DNA of 56,190 nt from Haloferula luteola (lineage in GTDB: Bacteria > Verrucomicrobiota > Verrucomicrobiia > Verrucomicrobiales > Akkermansiaceae), in the NCBI RefSeq assembly GCF_014201715.1, contig NZ_JACHFD010000025.1, positions 1 through 56,190 of the forward strand. The letters are read 5' to 3'. Under the pieces are notes generated by a model. It was given only the letters and a program-made list of their open reading frames with translations, searched no databases and was not told where the DNA came from. Numbering within the stretch: position 1 is the first letter of the stretch; each line of letters starts with the position of its first letter. The translations under genes and the position numbers were made by a program. Shown one piece after another: positions 1 through 8,432 of this stretch.

Positions 1-108
1 TCAGGGTTGGGGTTGCTGCGATTCGAAACGGGTGCCGAGTTCCCAGACGAAGGCGCACAACTCGCGGGCGACGGCGGTCTTGATCTTGTTGTGGTACATG
101 CCGCGCCA
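1..108 (-). pseudogene. IS110-family transposase, C-terminal fragment
   Basis: The minus strand ends with a TGA at positions 3-1. About 35 codons upstream of it read WRGMYHNKIKTAVAREL, then CAFVWELG and a short polar tail. This resembles the end of IS110-type (DEDD) transposases, where a basic NKxK stretch is followed by an AVARELxxFxW helix. The 5' part of the gene should lie at higher coordinates, but the sequence there belongs to a zinc-ribbon gene on the other strand, so only the tail remains and the junction falls near base 108. The family call rests on this one motif. Confidence 0.5.
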
Positions 109-331
109 GCTCAATTTGGGCGGGTCGTATTTCCGGCCCACCTATTTCGACGATCTTCCCTTCGTATGCCAGGATTGCGGGGAGCAGCAGGTTTGGAAGG
201 CAGAAGATCAGGCGTGGTATTACGAGGCTTCTGGAGCGCCCTACTACTCTACCGCGATTCGATGTCGCAGTTGCAGAGCCGCCGAGAAGAAGAGGAAGCT
301 CGAAGCCCGAAGAGCAGCAGGACACGAATGA
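98..331 (+). CDS. Small zinc-ribbon protein (zf-trcl-like)
   Basis: A 77-residue protein with one probable zinc ribbon: C24-x2-C27 and C56-x2-C59 flank VWKAEDQAWYYE, the tryptophan-rich core of small 'probable zinc-ribbon' proteins common in PVC bacteria. A basic, Arg/Lys-rich tail follows (KKRKLEARRA). The molecular role is unknown. The ATG at 98 lies inside the antisense of the IS110 remnant, so the native N terminus may have been replaced at the junction; an in-frame ATG at 32 lies deeper in the remnant and is less likely. A paralogue lies at 12192-12452, where the first cysteine pair is altered. Confidence 0.55.
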   Translation: MPRQLNLGGSYFRPTYFDDLPFVCQDCGEQQVWKAEDQAWYYEASGAPYYSTAIRCRSCRAAEKKRKLEARRAAGHE

Positions 332-477
332 AAACCAATGCCCAACGAGCCGCTGGTGGACGACCCTAGACCACGGGCTTGTTGGACGTCCGCCCGGTTG
401 GTAGGAATCTACATGAGCTGTGGGAACCGCCGTCATGGGGACCCGGGCCGCCACAGCTCTGACGTTCGTCCCAAATA

Positions 478-1131
478 ATGAGGTCGCACCTTCCAGCTTG
501 CCTGTTTCTAATCTGCGTCCAGCTGGCGAAGGGTGACTCGTCCTTTCCCTCGCCAGACGGGAGCTACAGGGTCACGGTCGCAGAGGATGAGTTTCGAGTT
601 CGGAACCTGATCGTAATGCGAGGCGAGAAACGGATATTCTCAACTGCTTCTGGGTATGGAGGATACACAGCCGTATCGTGGTCGCCAGATTCCGAATACC
701 TCGCACTCGTCGAGCATGGCACGAAGACCACGATGAATCTCGCGATATATAGACTTGATGCCGACAGCGTGAGGCCAGTTCCTCTGCCCGACTTTCGGCT
801 CAATATTTTAGGGCGGTTCAACAAAATCGAAGGAGGGCGTTATCACTTCGATGAGGACCTAAGTTGGAAGAAGGGGCCGGCCATCCAGTTCGTTGCTCGC
901 GGAAGCTTGGTGGATGGCGCGAGCAACCCCGACGATCATCCCGGCAATTGGTATCGCTTCAAGGTGATGATTGGCTTCACTTCTGACCGCGCTCGTCTTC
1001 TCGTGGTCACTCCAGAAGAACAAGAAGAACAAGACGAACAAGTCGGCGCTGGACAACCCGCTACCGCTTCGGAGACGAGGCTGGGGGAGGAAGGGAAAAC
1101 TGATCCAGAGTCGGATGCGCGCTCCCGGTAG
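478..1131 (+). CDS. Secreted protein of unknown function with propeller-like motifs
   Basis: I do not recognise the family. The 217-residue product starts with a probable signal peptide (MRSHLPACLFLICVQLAKG). Two stretches, SFPSPDGSYRVTV and VSWSPDSEYLAL, look like the repeating strands of WD40-like or TolB-like propellers; only about two blades would fit. The C-terminal 40 residues are acidic and low in complexity (EEQEEQDEQ, then a polar tail) and may be unstructured. The next gene starts 29 bases downstream on the same strand and also encodes a secreted protein, so the two may be co-transcribed. The protein is probably periplasmic or exported. Confidence 0.5.
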   Translation: MRSHLPACLFLICVQLAKGDSSFPSPDGSYRVTVAEDEFRVRNLIVMRGEKRIFSTASGYGGYTAVSWSPDSEYLALVEHGTKTTMNLAIYRLDADSVRPVPLPDFRLNILGRFNKIEGGRYHFDEDLSWKKGPAIQFVARGSLVDGASNPDDHPGNWYRFKVMIGFTSDRARLLVVTPEEQEEQDEQVGAGQPATASETRLGEEGKTDPESDARSR

Positions 1132-1160
1132 CGGGTGCCAGGCCAGGACGATCGACAGAA

Positions 1161-1541
1161 ATGAAGAAGCGAGTCATCATTGTCGCTGCTAGCTTGGCGG
1201 CTGCCGTCCTTGCAATTGTCGGATTCCCTTTTCATCGGACGGAAGCCTCTAGGGAGATTGATCCCACAGGGCGATATACCGCCATTTGGTCATATCCCAC
1301 TTATTTATCGTTCGTTTCGATGTCCCCGGGGTCTTCGAGCGACAAGCCGTGCTGGGTGAGAATGATTGATTCGCGAGGACAAAACCTCGGTGAGATTCCC
1401 GTCCCGATGCTCCAAATGGCTGGAGTAGAATGGCGCGAGTCGGGTGCTGAAGTTCGATTAGTCGGAGAATGGGATTTTGACGCAGGAACCTGCTACTATT
1501 GGTCTGAAGATGGGGAGTCGCAGGTCTTTGTGCGCAAGTAG
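1161..1541 (+). CDS. Small membrane-anchored or secreted protein, unknown function
   Basis: A 126-residue protein opens with MKKR and a hydrophobic stretch (VIIVAASLAAAVLAIVGFPF) typical of a signal peptide or signal anchor. The mature part has DPTGRYTAIW, VRMIDSRGQNLGEI and WRESGAEVRLVGEW, short strand-like blocks resembling those of the preceding gene. This suggests the pair may be distantly related. There are two cysteines (CWVRM and GTCYYW) but no lipobox. No catalytic motif is visible. It probably belongs to the same transcription unit as 478-1131. Family unknown. Confidence 0.5.
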   Translation: MKKRVIIVAASLAAAVLAIVGFPFHRTEASREIDPTGRYTAIWSYPTYLSFVSMSPGSSSDKPCWVRMIDSRGQNLGEIPVPMLQMAGVEWRESGAEVRLVGEWDFDAGTCYYWSEDGESQVFVRK

Positions 1542-2009
1542 CCCACCAACGAAGAAGGAAGCCGGACATGGCGGCGCACCCGATTGAATCGACCTAAACT
1601 CAGAAGAAATCGCTAGTTAGGCGGCCTGAGATTCAGAGTAGGGGACTGTTGGAAGCTGGTATGGTCGCCCTTGGCTCTCGGAAGGAGCTTACTCGATCGC
1701 TGGGCCATGCGCGGAAGGTGCTGGGTGAGGGCAGCAACTGAATGGCTCGCGGTGCCAATAGAGGGTCGGGAGCAGGCATTTTTGCCGAGGTCTCCGGTCA
1801 ATGCGAGACGCAAAGAAGCGCATAGGAACACTCGAGGCTTCTCCGATCACTGGCGGATTCGACCCAGAAATTTCCGCTCCCGTGTCATCGCCATTTCTGG
1901 CCAGTGCAACCCGATGCACTTTGAAACAATTGCCAGGAAATAAGGGTAGTGAAAGGGCAGTAGAAAGGGTTGTCGCCTGAGGGTCCTGTGTAAGGCGTTG
2001 TAAAAGAAG
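1542..2009. other. Gene-free stretch
   Basis: About 470 bases between the small secreted protein and tRNA-Arg. Open frames here on both strands have implausible compositions and no recognisable motif. I see no clear terminator, repeat or RNA. It may hold decayed coding sequence. Confidence 0.4.
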
Positions 2010-2083
2010 CACGCCCGACTGGATTCGAACCAGTGACCATCCGCTTAGAAGGCGGGTGCTCTATCCAACTGAGCTACGGGCGC
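2010..2083 (-). tRNA. tRNA-Arg (anticodon UCU)
   Basis: The minus strand folds as a complete cloverleaf. Acceptor GCGCCCG (2083-2077) pairs with CGGGCGT (2017-2011), ending in a G-U pair. The D arm reads AGCTCAGTTGGATAGAGC, the anticodon loop CTTCTAA gives UCU, and the T loop is TTCGAAT. CCA is not encoded. The outermost pair of the anticodon stem is a C-A mismatch (CCCGC against GCGGA), where U-A is usual. Anticodon UCU decodes AGA/AGG. Confidence 0.93.
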
Positions 2084-2147
2084 GTTGCGGGCGAGTTGGT
2101 AGTCGCTTGTGGTCTTCGACACAAGAACGGATGGTGGGCGCGTTTTC

Positions 2148-2975
2148 TCAGAGGGAAAAGTGGTACCGCTGATTCTGAACTTGGACGGTCGGCGGCAGAT
2201 GATGTCGGGCAAACAGGGCGTCGCCTTCGGCAAGGTTGCGCCAGAAATCGACCCACGGGGATGAGGACTCCCGGTCAAGGCGGTCAGGGGACATGCGGAA
2301 AGGGTAGATCTGGACTTGAAATCGCGTCTGGCCTTTTTGAAGGGCGGCGGCAGCGAGGGTGTAGATTTCCTCGATGCGAGCGTCGGTCATGGCGAGGCAA
2401 CCGATGGATTGATCTCCGCCGTGGACCATGATGAAGGACCCGGTGCGTTGGAGGGAACGGTCGAAGGCATTGGGATAGCCAAGATTGAAGGCGAGGTGGA
2501 ATGCCGAGTCGGGTTTCATGGCTTGGGGTCCCACGTCGTAAAAGCCCTCGGGAACTTGCTGGTCGCCTTCGGCAAGTTTGGGTCCGGGCGTTCCGGAGAG
2601 CGCGGCGATGGGGTCGGTGCGGAAAAGAACATAGGGTTCCCGGGAGCGCGGCTGGAGCCAGATCTCCAATTCGCGTTCCTCCTTGAATGCACGGAGAAGG
2701 ATGGGATCGCCAATGTGGAGTCCAAGTGGGGTGAGTTGCCGCAGCAGGCTGGGGTAAGTTCGTTGGGCCGCGTTTTGAGCACGATCGAATTCGGGTGCGG
2801 GGGAGAAGGATGATTCGTTCAAGGGTGGGAAGGAGGGCAATGATGAGTGGGAGCCTGGCGTGGTGGCGGATGGGATCGAGCGAGGGCGGTTTTCGGAGCC
2901 TGGTCCACTCCGCCAGAGCAGGGGGCAGAGGACGACTCCTAGGAGCGCAAGCAGGAGGAGGCGCCGGGGATTCAC
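2148..2975 (-). CDS. L,D-transpeptidase (YafK/YkuD type), exported
   Basis: A 275-residue protein begins with a hydrophobic export signal (NPRRLLLLALLGVVLCPLLW) and a proline/serine-rich linker. The YkuD-type catalytic domain covers roughly residues 85-235. Its active-site motif HGGDQSIGC gives H185, S190 and the nucleophile C193. Such enzymes form 3-3 peptidoglycan cross-links or attach proteins to the wall; the layout GFYDVGPQ...FNLGYPNAFDR is typical of the YafK subgroup. The GTG start at 2975-2973 was chosen because it overlaps the TGA of the upstream VanW fusion gene (GTGA) and sits directly before the signal peptide; the frame is open further upstream, but that part is antisense-like. 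Translational coupling with the VanW gene is likely. Confidence 0.85.
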   Translation of the reverse strand: MNPRRLLLLALLGVVLCPLLWRSGPGSENRPRSIPSATTPGSHSSLPSFPPLNESSFSPAPEFDRAQNAAQRTYPSLLRQLTPLGLHIGDPILLRAFKEERELEIWLQPRSREPYVLFRTDPIAALSGTPGPKLAEGDQQVPEGFYDVGPQAMKPDSAFHLAFNLGYPNAFDRSLQRTGSFIMVHGGDQSIGCLAMTDARIEEIYTLAAAALQKGQTRFQVQIYPFRMSPDRLDRESSSPWVDFWRNLAEGDALFARHHLPPTVQVQNQRYHFSL

Positions 2976-4735
2976 GAAACGGGAACTTCCAGGAGGTTTT
3001 GAAGCCACCCGGTGAGAGAATCGGGTTCGTCGATCTCGGTGAGCAAAGGGTGAGGCGGAAGTCCACAAGCGCGGGTGGCCACGACAGGGATGCCCATAGC
3101 GAGAGCCCGGAGGGCGATGCGAGGCTCGTGTTCCACCCAAGCGGGAAGGACAAGAGCGCGAGAGGAGGAAAGGTCGGCGAGGGTTCCTTGCCGCCATGAG
3201 AGGCCCTTTAGGGGATCGAGATCCGGGTTTTCGCGGGCATGGCCGAGCACGATAAGTTCGGCGGGAAAAGAGCGGAGGGCTGCGGCAAGTTCGTGGATGC
3301 CCTTTCGGGCCAAAGGAGATGCAGGGAAAAACAAACGGGGAAGGCTCGACTTGGTATCCGAAGCGATTTCGGGCGGGGTCGGGGTGAGCGTCGGCAAAGC
3401 CCAGGTCAGGCGCCAGGCGCGGTCTCCGGCCCAGTCGGCGAGGGCATTGTGAGGAGTGATCAAACGCCCGGCGCGAGCGAGAGCCGATGATTCGTCGCGG
3501 ACGAGCTGGGGGTCGGCGCGAAAGTCGCTGAGGGTTGATGATTTCTGATGATGGAGGGCGGCCTGATCCAAGCGGCGGTGCAGTTCCTCCAGCGGCCAAC
3601 GGTGGAGGAGAACATCAAAGGTGCGCCCTCCGAGAATGCCCAGGCGCCATAGGTGGGGGAGGAGGTTTTGGGCGATGACTAGATGGCGACATTGGGGGTC
3701 GATGCGTTTGGCGAAGTCGGCGGCGAGTTCGGCATCGGCCTTGAGGAGAAAGCTCTGGCGGGAGGCTCCTTGGGCCGGAAGACGTCGCTGTCGCCAAGCG
3801 CGCAGGAGGGTGGTGAGAGTGGCGTGTGCGATCGAAGTGCCGGTGGGCGGCGACCATTGGTAGTTGGTTTTGTTCCAGCGATGGCCATCGAGAGGCGTCA
3901 GCCAGCGGTCGCCCGGTTGGGAGTGCTGGCTGCACCCATCCTGGAACTCGGGCCAATAGGCATCGAGAAGGTAGGTGGTATGGCCGAGTGCCGGGCGGTG
4001 AGCTGAGGTCGCGGAGGGATGTCGGAAGCAGGAGGTTTGACCGCAGGTGAGGCAATCACCTTGAGAAATCGGCCGCGGAGGGTCGGGTGGGATGGGATGG
4101 GGTTGAGGGGCTTCGCCAGGCATGGCACTGCGCATGCGGACGATGAGGTGGGTGGCATCGAGTTCGACCTCAAGCCGCCACATGAAGTCGGATGCGAAGC
4201 GCAGGTCGACGTAGTTCCAGAACACGGTGGCATCGAGCCCGATGGCAGCGGCAGAACCCGGAATGACTCGGGAATGGGCATGGCGCTCGATGATTTGAAA
4301 TCCAGCGGCAAGGGCAGTTTGATAGAGGGGGCCGGTGAGTTGGCAGAGGCCGCCGCCGATGGAGGGAACGAGGCATCCTTCGCGAAGTTCGCGACCAGCA
4401 GTGAACCCGCGCCGGCGAGTGGTGCGACCGAGTTGACGCCAAAAGCTAAAGGTAGCGCCTGCGGGGATTTCCAAGCCATGGAGGGCGCGGGCTGCGAGTC
4501 GCAGGTTGTGGATTTTGCCAGACGTCAGGGGAAATTCCTCGGGACTCAGTTTGTTCCAGAGGAGGGATCGGACTTCGGCAATGATGGGCGCTTGGTGGAG
4601 GCGATCTCCCGAGCGATGTCGGGGAGGAGGCCGAGGGAGATCGACGAGAAACCGTCGGATCTGAAAAATCCGGATTTTGAATTGGAAGAGGGTGGCGGCA
4701 AGGCGACCCGGGATTTCGCGGCGGGGCTCGATCAC
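2972..4735 (-). CDS. VanW-domain protein fused to a glycosyltransferase-like domain
   Basis: A 587-residue protein. Residues about 75-205 form a VanW domain: HNLRLAARALHGLEIPAG, TFSFWRQLGRTTRRRGF and the family signature PSIGGGLCQLTGPLY. A cysteine cluster (CLTCGQTSC, near 228-236) links it to a C-terminal part of about 350 residues. That part has GT-B glycosyltransferase features: ITPHNALADWAG, PRLFFPASPLARKGIHEL, ELIVLGHARE, and a donor-site-like EPRIALRALAMGIPVVAT. VanW is named from vancomycin-resistance clusters but its biochemical role is unknown; the fusion suggests cell-wall or surface-glycan work. No signal peptide is seen, so it is probably cytoplasmic. It overlaps the downstream L,D-transpeptidase by GTGA and is divergent from mtnP. 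Confidence 0.75.
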   Translation of the reverse strand: MIEPRREIPGRLAATLFQFKIRIFQIRRFLVDLPRPPPRHRSGDRLHQAPIIAEVRSLLWNKLSPEEFPLTSGKIHNLRLAARALHGLEIPAGATFSFWRQLGRTTRRRGFTAGRELREGCLVPSIGGGLCQLTGPLYQTALAAGFQIIERHAHSRVIPGSAAAIGLDATVFWNYVDLRFASDFMWRLEVELDATHLIVRMRSAMPGEAPQPHPIPPDPPRPISQGDCLTCGQTSCFRHPSATSAHRPALGHTTYLLDAYWPEFQDGCSQHSQPGDRWLTPLDGHRWNKTNYQWSPPTGTSIAHATLTTLLRAWRQRRLPAQGASRQSFLLKADAELAADFAKRIDPQCRHLVIAQNLLPHLWRLGILGGRTFDVLLHRWPLEELHRRLDQAALHHQKSSTLSDFRADPQLVRDESSALARAGRLITPHNALADWAGDRAWRLTWALPTLTPTPPEIASDTKSSLPRLFFPASPLARKGIHELAAALRSFPAELIVLGHARENPDLDPLKGLSWRQGTLADLSSSRALVLPAWVEHEPRIALRALAMGIPVVATRACGLPPHPLLTEIDEPDSLTGWLQNLLEVPVS

Positions 4736-4851
4736 GACGGTTTTGAGGATAGCGCCGTCCGGGCGGAGTTTTTTGAAGAGAAGATGAAGATGGGAGGGAG
4801 AGGCGGGGATTTAGCATTGATCCCAAGGCGGCCTGGGTGCAAGGGGCTGGC

Positions 4852-5712
4852 ATGGCAGCGGCGATTGGAATCATTGGCGGCAGCGGGCTCTACGAGATCG
4901 ATGGTTTCGAGAAGTCGGAGGAGAGACAGGTGGAAACCCCTTTTGGAAACCCTTCCGATGTTTTGGTCGGTGGGATGCTGGCGGGCCGGGAGGTGTGGTT
5001 TTTGCCGCGCCATGGGCGGGGACACCGGATTCTACCGCATGAGATCCGTCATCAGGCGAACTTGTGGGCCCTGCGGTCGTTGGGAGTGCGGTTTTTGATC
5101 TGCGTCACGGCGGTCGGCAGCTTGAAGGAGGCATACCATCCACGCCATGTGGTGCTGCCCGACCAATTTTTTGATCGGACGAGCCGGCGGGAGCATCATA
5201 CTTTTTTTGGTGGGGGGATTGTCGGGCATGTTTCCTTTGCGGAGCCGGTGAGTGCTGGGATGCGGGGAATTTTGCGTGAAGCGGCGGTGGCCGAAGGGGG
5301 CGTGGTTCACGATGGGGGGACCTATGTGAACATGGATGGCCCGGCCTTTTCAACGCGGGCGGAAAGCGAGGCGAATCGCCAATTGGGATTTGATGTGATT
5401 GGGATGACCAATCTTCCAGAGGCGAAATTGGCGCGGGAGGCGGAGATCGCGATGGCGACTCTGGCGATGATCACGGATTTCGATTGCTGGAAGGTGGAGG
5501 AGGAGCCGGTGACGGCGGAGGCGGTGATTGCCCATCTCCATGCGAATGTGGCATTGGCCAAGCGGATCATTGCCGCAGCGATTCCTGCCATTCCGGCGGA
5601 GGCGGAGTGGCCGGAGCACCGGGCTCTGGATGGCGCGATCATGACGCCCAGAGAGTTTTGGCCGGAAGAGAGGGTGGCGATGCTCAAGCCCCTGCTAGGT
5701 CGCTGGATCTGA
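4852..5712 (+). CDS. mtnP: S-methyl-5'-thioadenosine phosphorylase
   Basis: A 286-residue PNP/MTAP-family phosphorylase that cleaves methylthioadenosine into adenine and methylthioribose-1-phosphate in the methionine salvage pathway (cytoplasm). The N terminus AIGIIGGSGLYEIDGFE carries the phosphate-binding GGSG; LPRHGRGHRILPHEI is the classic second phosphate motif; ICVTAVGSLKE, NMDGPAFSTRAES and VIGMTNLPEAKLAREAEI are family hallmarks, including the purine-contacting region. The ATG at 4852 was preferred over GTG 4837 because AAGGGG lies six bases before it and homologues begin close to the GGSG. Whether the family member is strictly MTAP or accepts other purine nucleosides cannot be settled by eye, but the SALP-type substitution of purine nucleoside phosphorylases is absent. 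Confidence 0.85.
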   Translation: MAAAIGIIGGSGLYEIDGFEKSEERQVETPFGNPSDVLVGGMLAGREVWFLPRHGRGHRILPHEIRHQANLWALRSLGVRFLICVTAVGSLKEAYHPRHVVLPDQFFDRTSRREHHTFFGGGIVGHVSFAEPVSAGMRGILREAAVAEGGVVHDGGTYVNMDGPAFSTRAESEANRQLGFDVIGMTNLPEAKLAREAEIAMATLAMITDFDCWKVEEEPVTAEAVIAHLHANVALAKRIIAAAIPAIPAEAEWPEHRALDGAIMTPREFWPEERVAMLKPLLGRWI

Positions 5713-5800
5713 ATTAACGTCGCAAATGGGGGCGTGACATCTCTCATCGAGAGGACATCATCGGTTCAATCCGATGTTTCGCACCCCACTGCGCTCCTGC

Positions 5801-6670
5801 ATGAAATTCGCTGCTCACTTCCTTGCCTGCTGGATTCTCGGCACCACGTTGGGAAGTTGCTCGAATGCCGATAAGTCCACGGCTTCGACCTCTTCTCCGG
5901 TGGCTCCGTCCGAGTCCGCTGCTCCGGTGAAGAGTCCGTCCAATCCGACGTATACGACGCCTCGCACGACGGGCCCGGTGCCACGAAATCCTTCGATGCA
6001 TCTGCCCGCCAACTTCAGCAAGGATGCTGGGGTGAGTTTTTCGCGGGTGTCGGTGACGGATCCGTATGTGGCGATGACTTTCGACGACGGTCCTCACCCG
6101 AAGAACACTCCTCGTTTGCTCGATATGTTGCGTGAGCGCAATATCAAGGCGACGTTTTACGTGATCGGGCGCAACGTCGATCTTTACCCTGCGGTGGTTC
6201 GCAGAATTGTGGCGGAGGGTCATGAGATCGGAAACCACAGCTACACCCACGGGAATCTCAGCAAGATGAGCGACGACGCCGTGCGCACGGAGCTGACGAA
6301 GACCCGGGACGCGATTGTGCGTGCTGCGGGAGTTCAGCCGCGGACGCTGCGTCCGCCCTATGGGGCCCTGCTTCAACGCCAGCGGGAATGGATTCATTCC
6401 GAGATGAACTATCCTACCATTCTTTGGTCCGTCGATCCCCGCGACTGGCAGCGCCCGGGTCCCTCTGTGGTGACTTCGCGGATCCTGAGCGGCACCACTC
6501 CTGGGGCCATTGTGCTATCGCACGATCTCCACGCACCCACGGTCGACGCGATGCCGGCGACCCTCGATGGACTGCTCCGCAAGGGCTACAAGTTCGTCAC
6601 TGTCTCGCAACTGCTGGCGATGAAGCCTGCGGAGGCTACCGCCCAAGCTGCTAACACTCCGGCTGAGTAA
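5801..6670 (+). CDS. Polysaccharide deacetylase lipoprotein (NodB domain, CE4)
   Basis: A 289-residue exported enzyme. The N terminus MKFAAHFLACWILGTTLGSC is a lipoprotein signal with lipobox LGSC (Cys20), followed by a 60-residue Ser/Thr/Pro linker. The NodB fold has all CE4 motifs: TFDDGP (93-98, catalytic Asp and metal Asp), the metal-binding H-x3-H in HSYTH (146-150), RPPYG (184-188), and LSHD near the C terminus. Such enzymes remove acetyl groups from peptidoglycan or chitin-like glycans; here it is probably anchored in a membrane facing the periplasm. The upstream ATG at 5774 would put nine polar residues before the signal, so 5801 was chosen. It stands alone between mtnP and the GTPase gene. 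The substrate is not predictable. Confidence 0.87.
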   Translation: MKFAAHFLACWILGTTLGSCSNADKSTASTSSPVAPSESAAPVKSPSNPTYTTPRTTGPVPRNPSMHLPANFSKDAGVSFSRVSVTDPYVAMTFDDGPHPKNTPRLLDMLRERNIKATFYVIGRNVDLYPAVVRRIVAEGHEIGNHSYTHGNLSKMSDDAVRTELTKTRDAIVRAAGVQPRTLRPPYGALLQRQREWIHSEMNYPTILWSVDPRDWQRPGPSVVTSRILSGTTPGAIVLSHDLHAPTVDAMPATLDGLLRKGYKFVTVSQLLAMKPAEATAQAANTPAE

Positions 6671-6697
6671 GGCCGCGACGACCGTGCCGCTGGCGCC

Positions 6698-8359
6698 ATG
6701 TGGGGAGAGCGTTTCCACCGGACGCGAGACCGGTTGTTAGACTGCCGCCGGAGAATTGAAGCTCTGGCGAAGGATGTGGGTCTCGAATCCCGGTTGATGC
6801 CGGGAGAGGCCCTGTCCGAATTGATGCGCCCACGACGCATTGTCATGGTGGGGGAGGTCAATGCCGGCAAGTCGGCGATGATCAATGCGATGGCAGGGCA
6901 GGAGGTGGCACCTTCGGGTCCCCTGCCGACGACGAAAGAGGTGGTGGTTTACCGCGGTGCGGGAGCGACGGCTCTTTTCGAGGGGGAGGTGGTGCGGTCG
7001 GCGGCGCCGGTTTTTGAAGAGGTGGAGTGGGTCGATACGCCCGGGCTGAATGGTCCGGTGCGGGATGATTTGTTTGCCCAGCTGACTGCGTGGGAGGCTG
7101 CAGATTTGATGTTGGTGGTGTTTCCCGCGGAGAACACCTGGACGGCGGCGAGCTGGGAATGGGTGAGTTCGCTGTCCGATGAAGCTTTGGGTCGTACGGC
7201 TTTGGTGGTGCAGCGTGCAGATCGCAAGTCGGAGGAAGATCTGCGAGTGATTCGCGGGCACATGACGGACTTGTGTCTGAAGAAGGTCGGACGTGCGTTG
7301 CCGATTTTGGCGATCGCGGCGTGCCCATCGGAAGGTCCTGCCGATTTGGCGGAATTGGAAAGTTGTTTTGAGGCGAGGTTTTGCGAATCGGTGGAGAGTC
7401 GTCACGCGATGGAGAGGGGGTTCCACGAAGCTTTGCGAAGACTCCGTGAGATTGAGGACGGGCTGGATCGTCAGGGGCGAACGATGGCGGACGATGGCTG
7501 GTTTTTGACGAGTCTGGAGCGGGAGTCGGATGAGTTGAGGGAGTTGCTGATTCAGCATTCCGACAAGGTGCTGGCGGGAGAGCGTGCGATTTATCAGGGG
7601 GAGATCGAGCGGTTGATGTCGCGGTTGGGAAAACAGCTCGGAGTTTTCCGAACGATCCGCGGACTTTTGTTTGGCGAGTCCGTGGGGACGGCGTTGGAAA
7701 CGGGCTTTGCGGAACGCCTCAACACGCATGTGGAGGCATTTGCGAAGCGGGATTTTCAGAGAATCGTGGAGGAATGCGAAGGCCATTGGTCGACCGTTCG
7801 ACCGCGAGTGGTAGAGCGGATGGGGATCGATCCTGGCGCATCCAGTACGGTGATGGAGTTTCGCGATACGATGGAGGAGCGATTTGCCGCACATGTTGAG
7901 CGGGCCTTGCCAGGGGTGCTGGCTTCGTTGCGGGTGAGGGCAGCGATTGATGGTCCGGTGCGGGAGCGAGCCCGCCGTCTGAAGGGTTGGTTCGCTTTGT
8001 GGCTTCTATTGGTGATCGCGCTGGGGGTTGGTGGGACTTTAGAAAAAGATGCCGTCGTCCGAATCACATCGGTGTTGGTTGGGGGAATCGGAGTGGTGTG
8101 GATTTTGGCAGCATGGATTTCGCGCGGGCGATTGGTGGCCCGAATTCGCGAGCATCTGAGTGATGGGGTCGGGCGATTTTCGGGTCCGCTACGGGAGTGC
8201 CACGCGGAGGCGATTCGAGAGGTTTTTGAGATCTACAGTCGCGGATTGATTGGCATCCGGCGTCGCTTGGCGGACCGGCAGGCGAAATTGGCACCGCGGA
8301 CGGAGATATGGAACCGCCTGCACTTGGAGTTGAGGGCGGTGGAGCAGGAATGGGAGTAG
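6698..8359 (+). CDS. Dynamin-like GTPase with two C-terminal membrane segments
   Basis: A 553-residue protein of the bacterial dynamin/YfjP-like GTPase group. Walker A GEVNAGKS lies at 52-59, a switch-I threonine pair in PLPTTKEV (near 79), G3 motif DTPG at 113-116 and a G4-like VVQRADRKSEED. The middle is helical (residues about 230-420), and residues about 429-477 hold two hydrophobic segments (FALWLLLVIALGVGG and VLVGGIGVVWILAAWI) that would hairpin into the membrane. Bacterial dynamin-like proteins remodel or protect membranes; a role here is inference. No partner dynamin gene is adjacent, although these often occur in pairs. A strong hairpin terminator follows the stop codon. Confidence 0.8.
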   Translation: MWGERFHRTRDRLLDCRRRIEALAKDVGLESRLMPGEALSELMRPRRIVMVGEVNAGKSAMINAMAGQEVAPSGPLPTTKEVVVYRGAGATALFEGEVVRSAAPVFEEVEWVDTPGLNGPVRDDLFAQLTAWEAADLMLVVFPAENTWTAASWEWVSSLSDEALGRTALVVQRADRKSEEDLRVIRGHMTDLCLKKVGRALPILAIAACPSEGPADLAELESCFEARFCESVESRHAMERGFHEALRRLREIEDGLDRQGRTMADDGWFLTSLERESDELRELLIQHSDKVLAGERAIYQGEIERLMSRLGKQLGVFRTIRGLLFGESVGTALETGFAERLNTHVEAFAKRDFQRIVEECEGHWSTVRPRVVERMGIDPGASSTVMEFRDTMEERFAAHVERALPGVLASLRVRAAIDGPVRERARRLKGWFALWLLLVIALGVGGTLEKDAVVRITSVLVGGIGVVWILAAWISRGRLVARIREHLSDGVGRFSGPLRECHAEAIREVFEIYSRGLIGIRRRLADRQAKLAPRTEIWNRLHLELRAVEQEWE

Positions 8360-8371
8360 TGGGAAAAACAA

Positions 8372-8400
8372 AACGCCCCGGCCTTGGTGACCGGGGCGTT
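8372..8400. terminator. Bidirectional Rho-independent terminator
   Basis: A perfect 10-bp stem, AACGCCCCGG and CCGGGGCGTT, closes a 9-base loop between two convergent genes. The GTTGTT after it is weakly U-rich for the plus strand; the preceding AAAACA gives a U-run for minus-strand transcripts. It probably serves the GTPase gene and the EF-hand gene. Confidence 0.82.
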
Positions 8401-8432
8401 GTTGCTATGAACCCAAAATGCAAGGGAGAGGA

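Noticed and set aside
2976..3599. Upstream extension of the L,D-transpeptidase frame to 3599
   Set aside because: The extra 208 residues are Arg/Pro/Ser-rich, lie inside the VanW fusion gene in another frame and lack motifs; the GTG at 2975 fits the signal peptide and the GTGA overlap.
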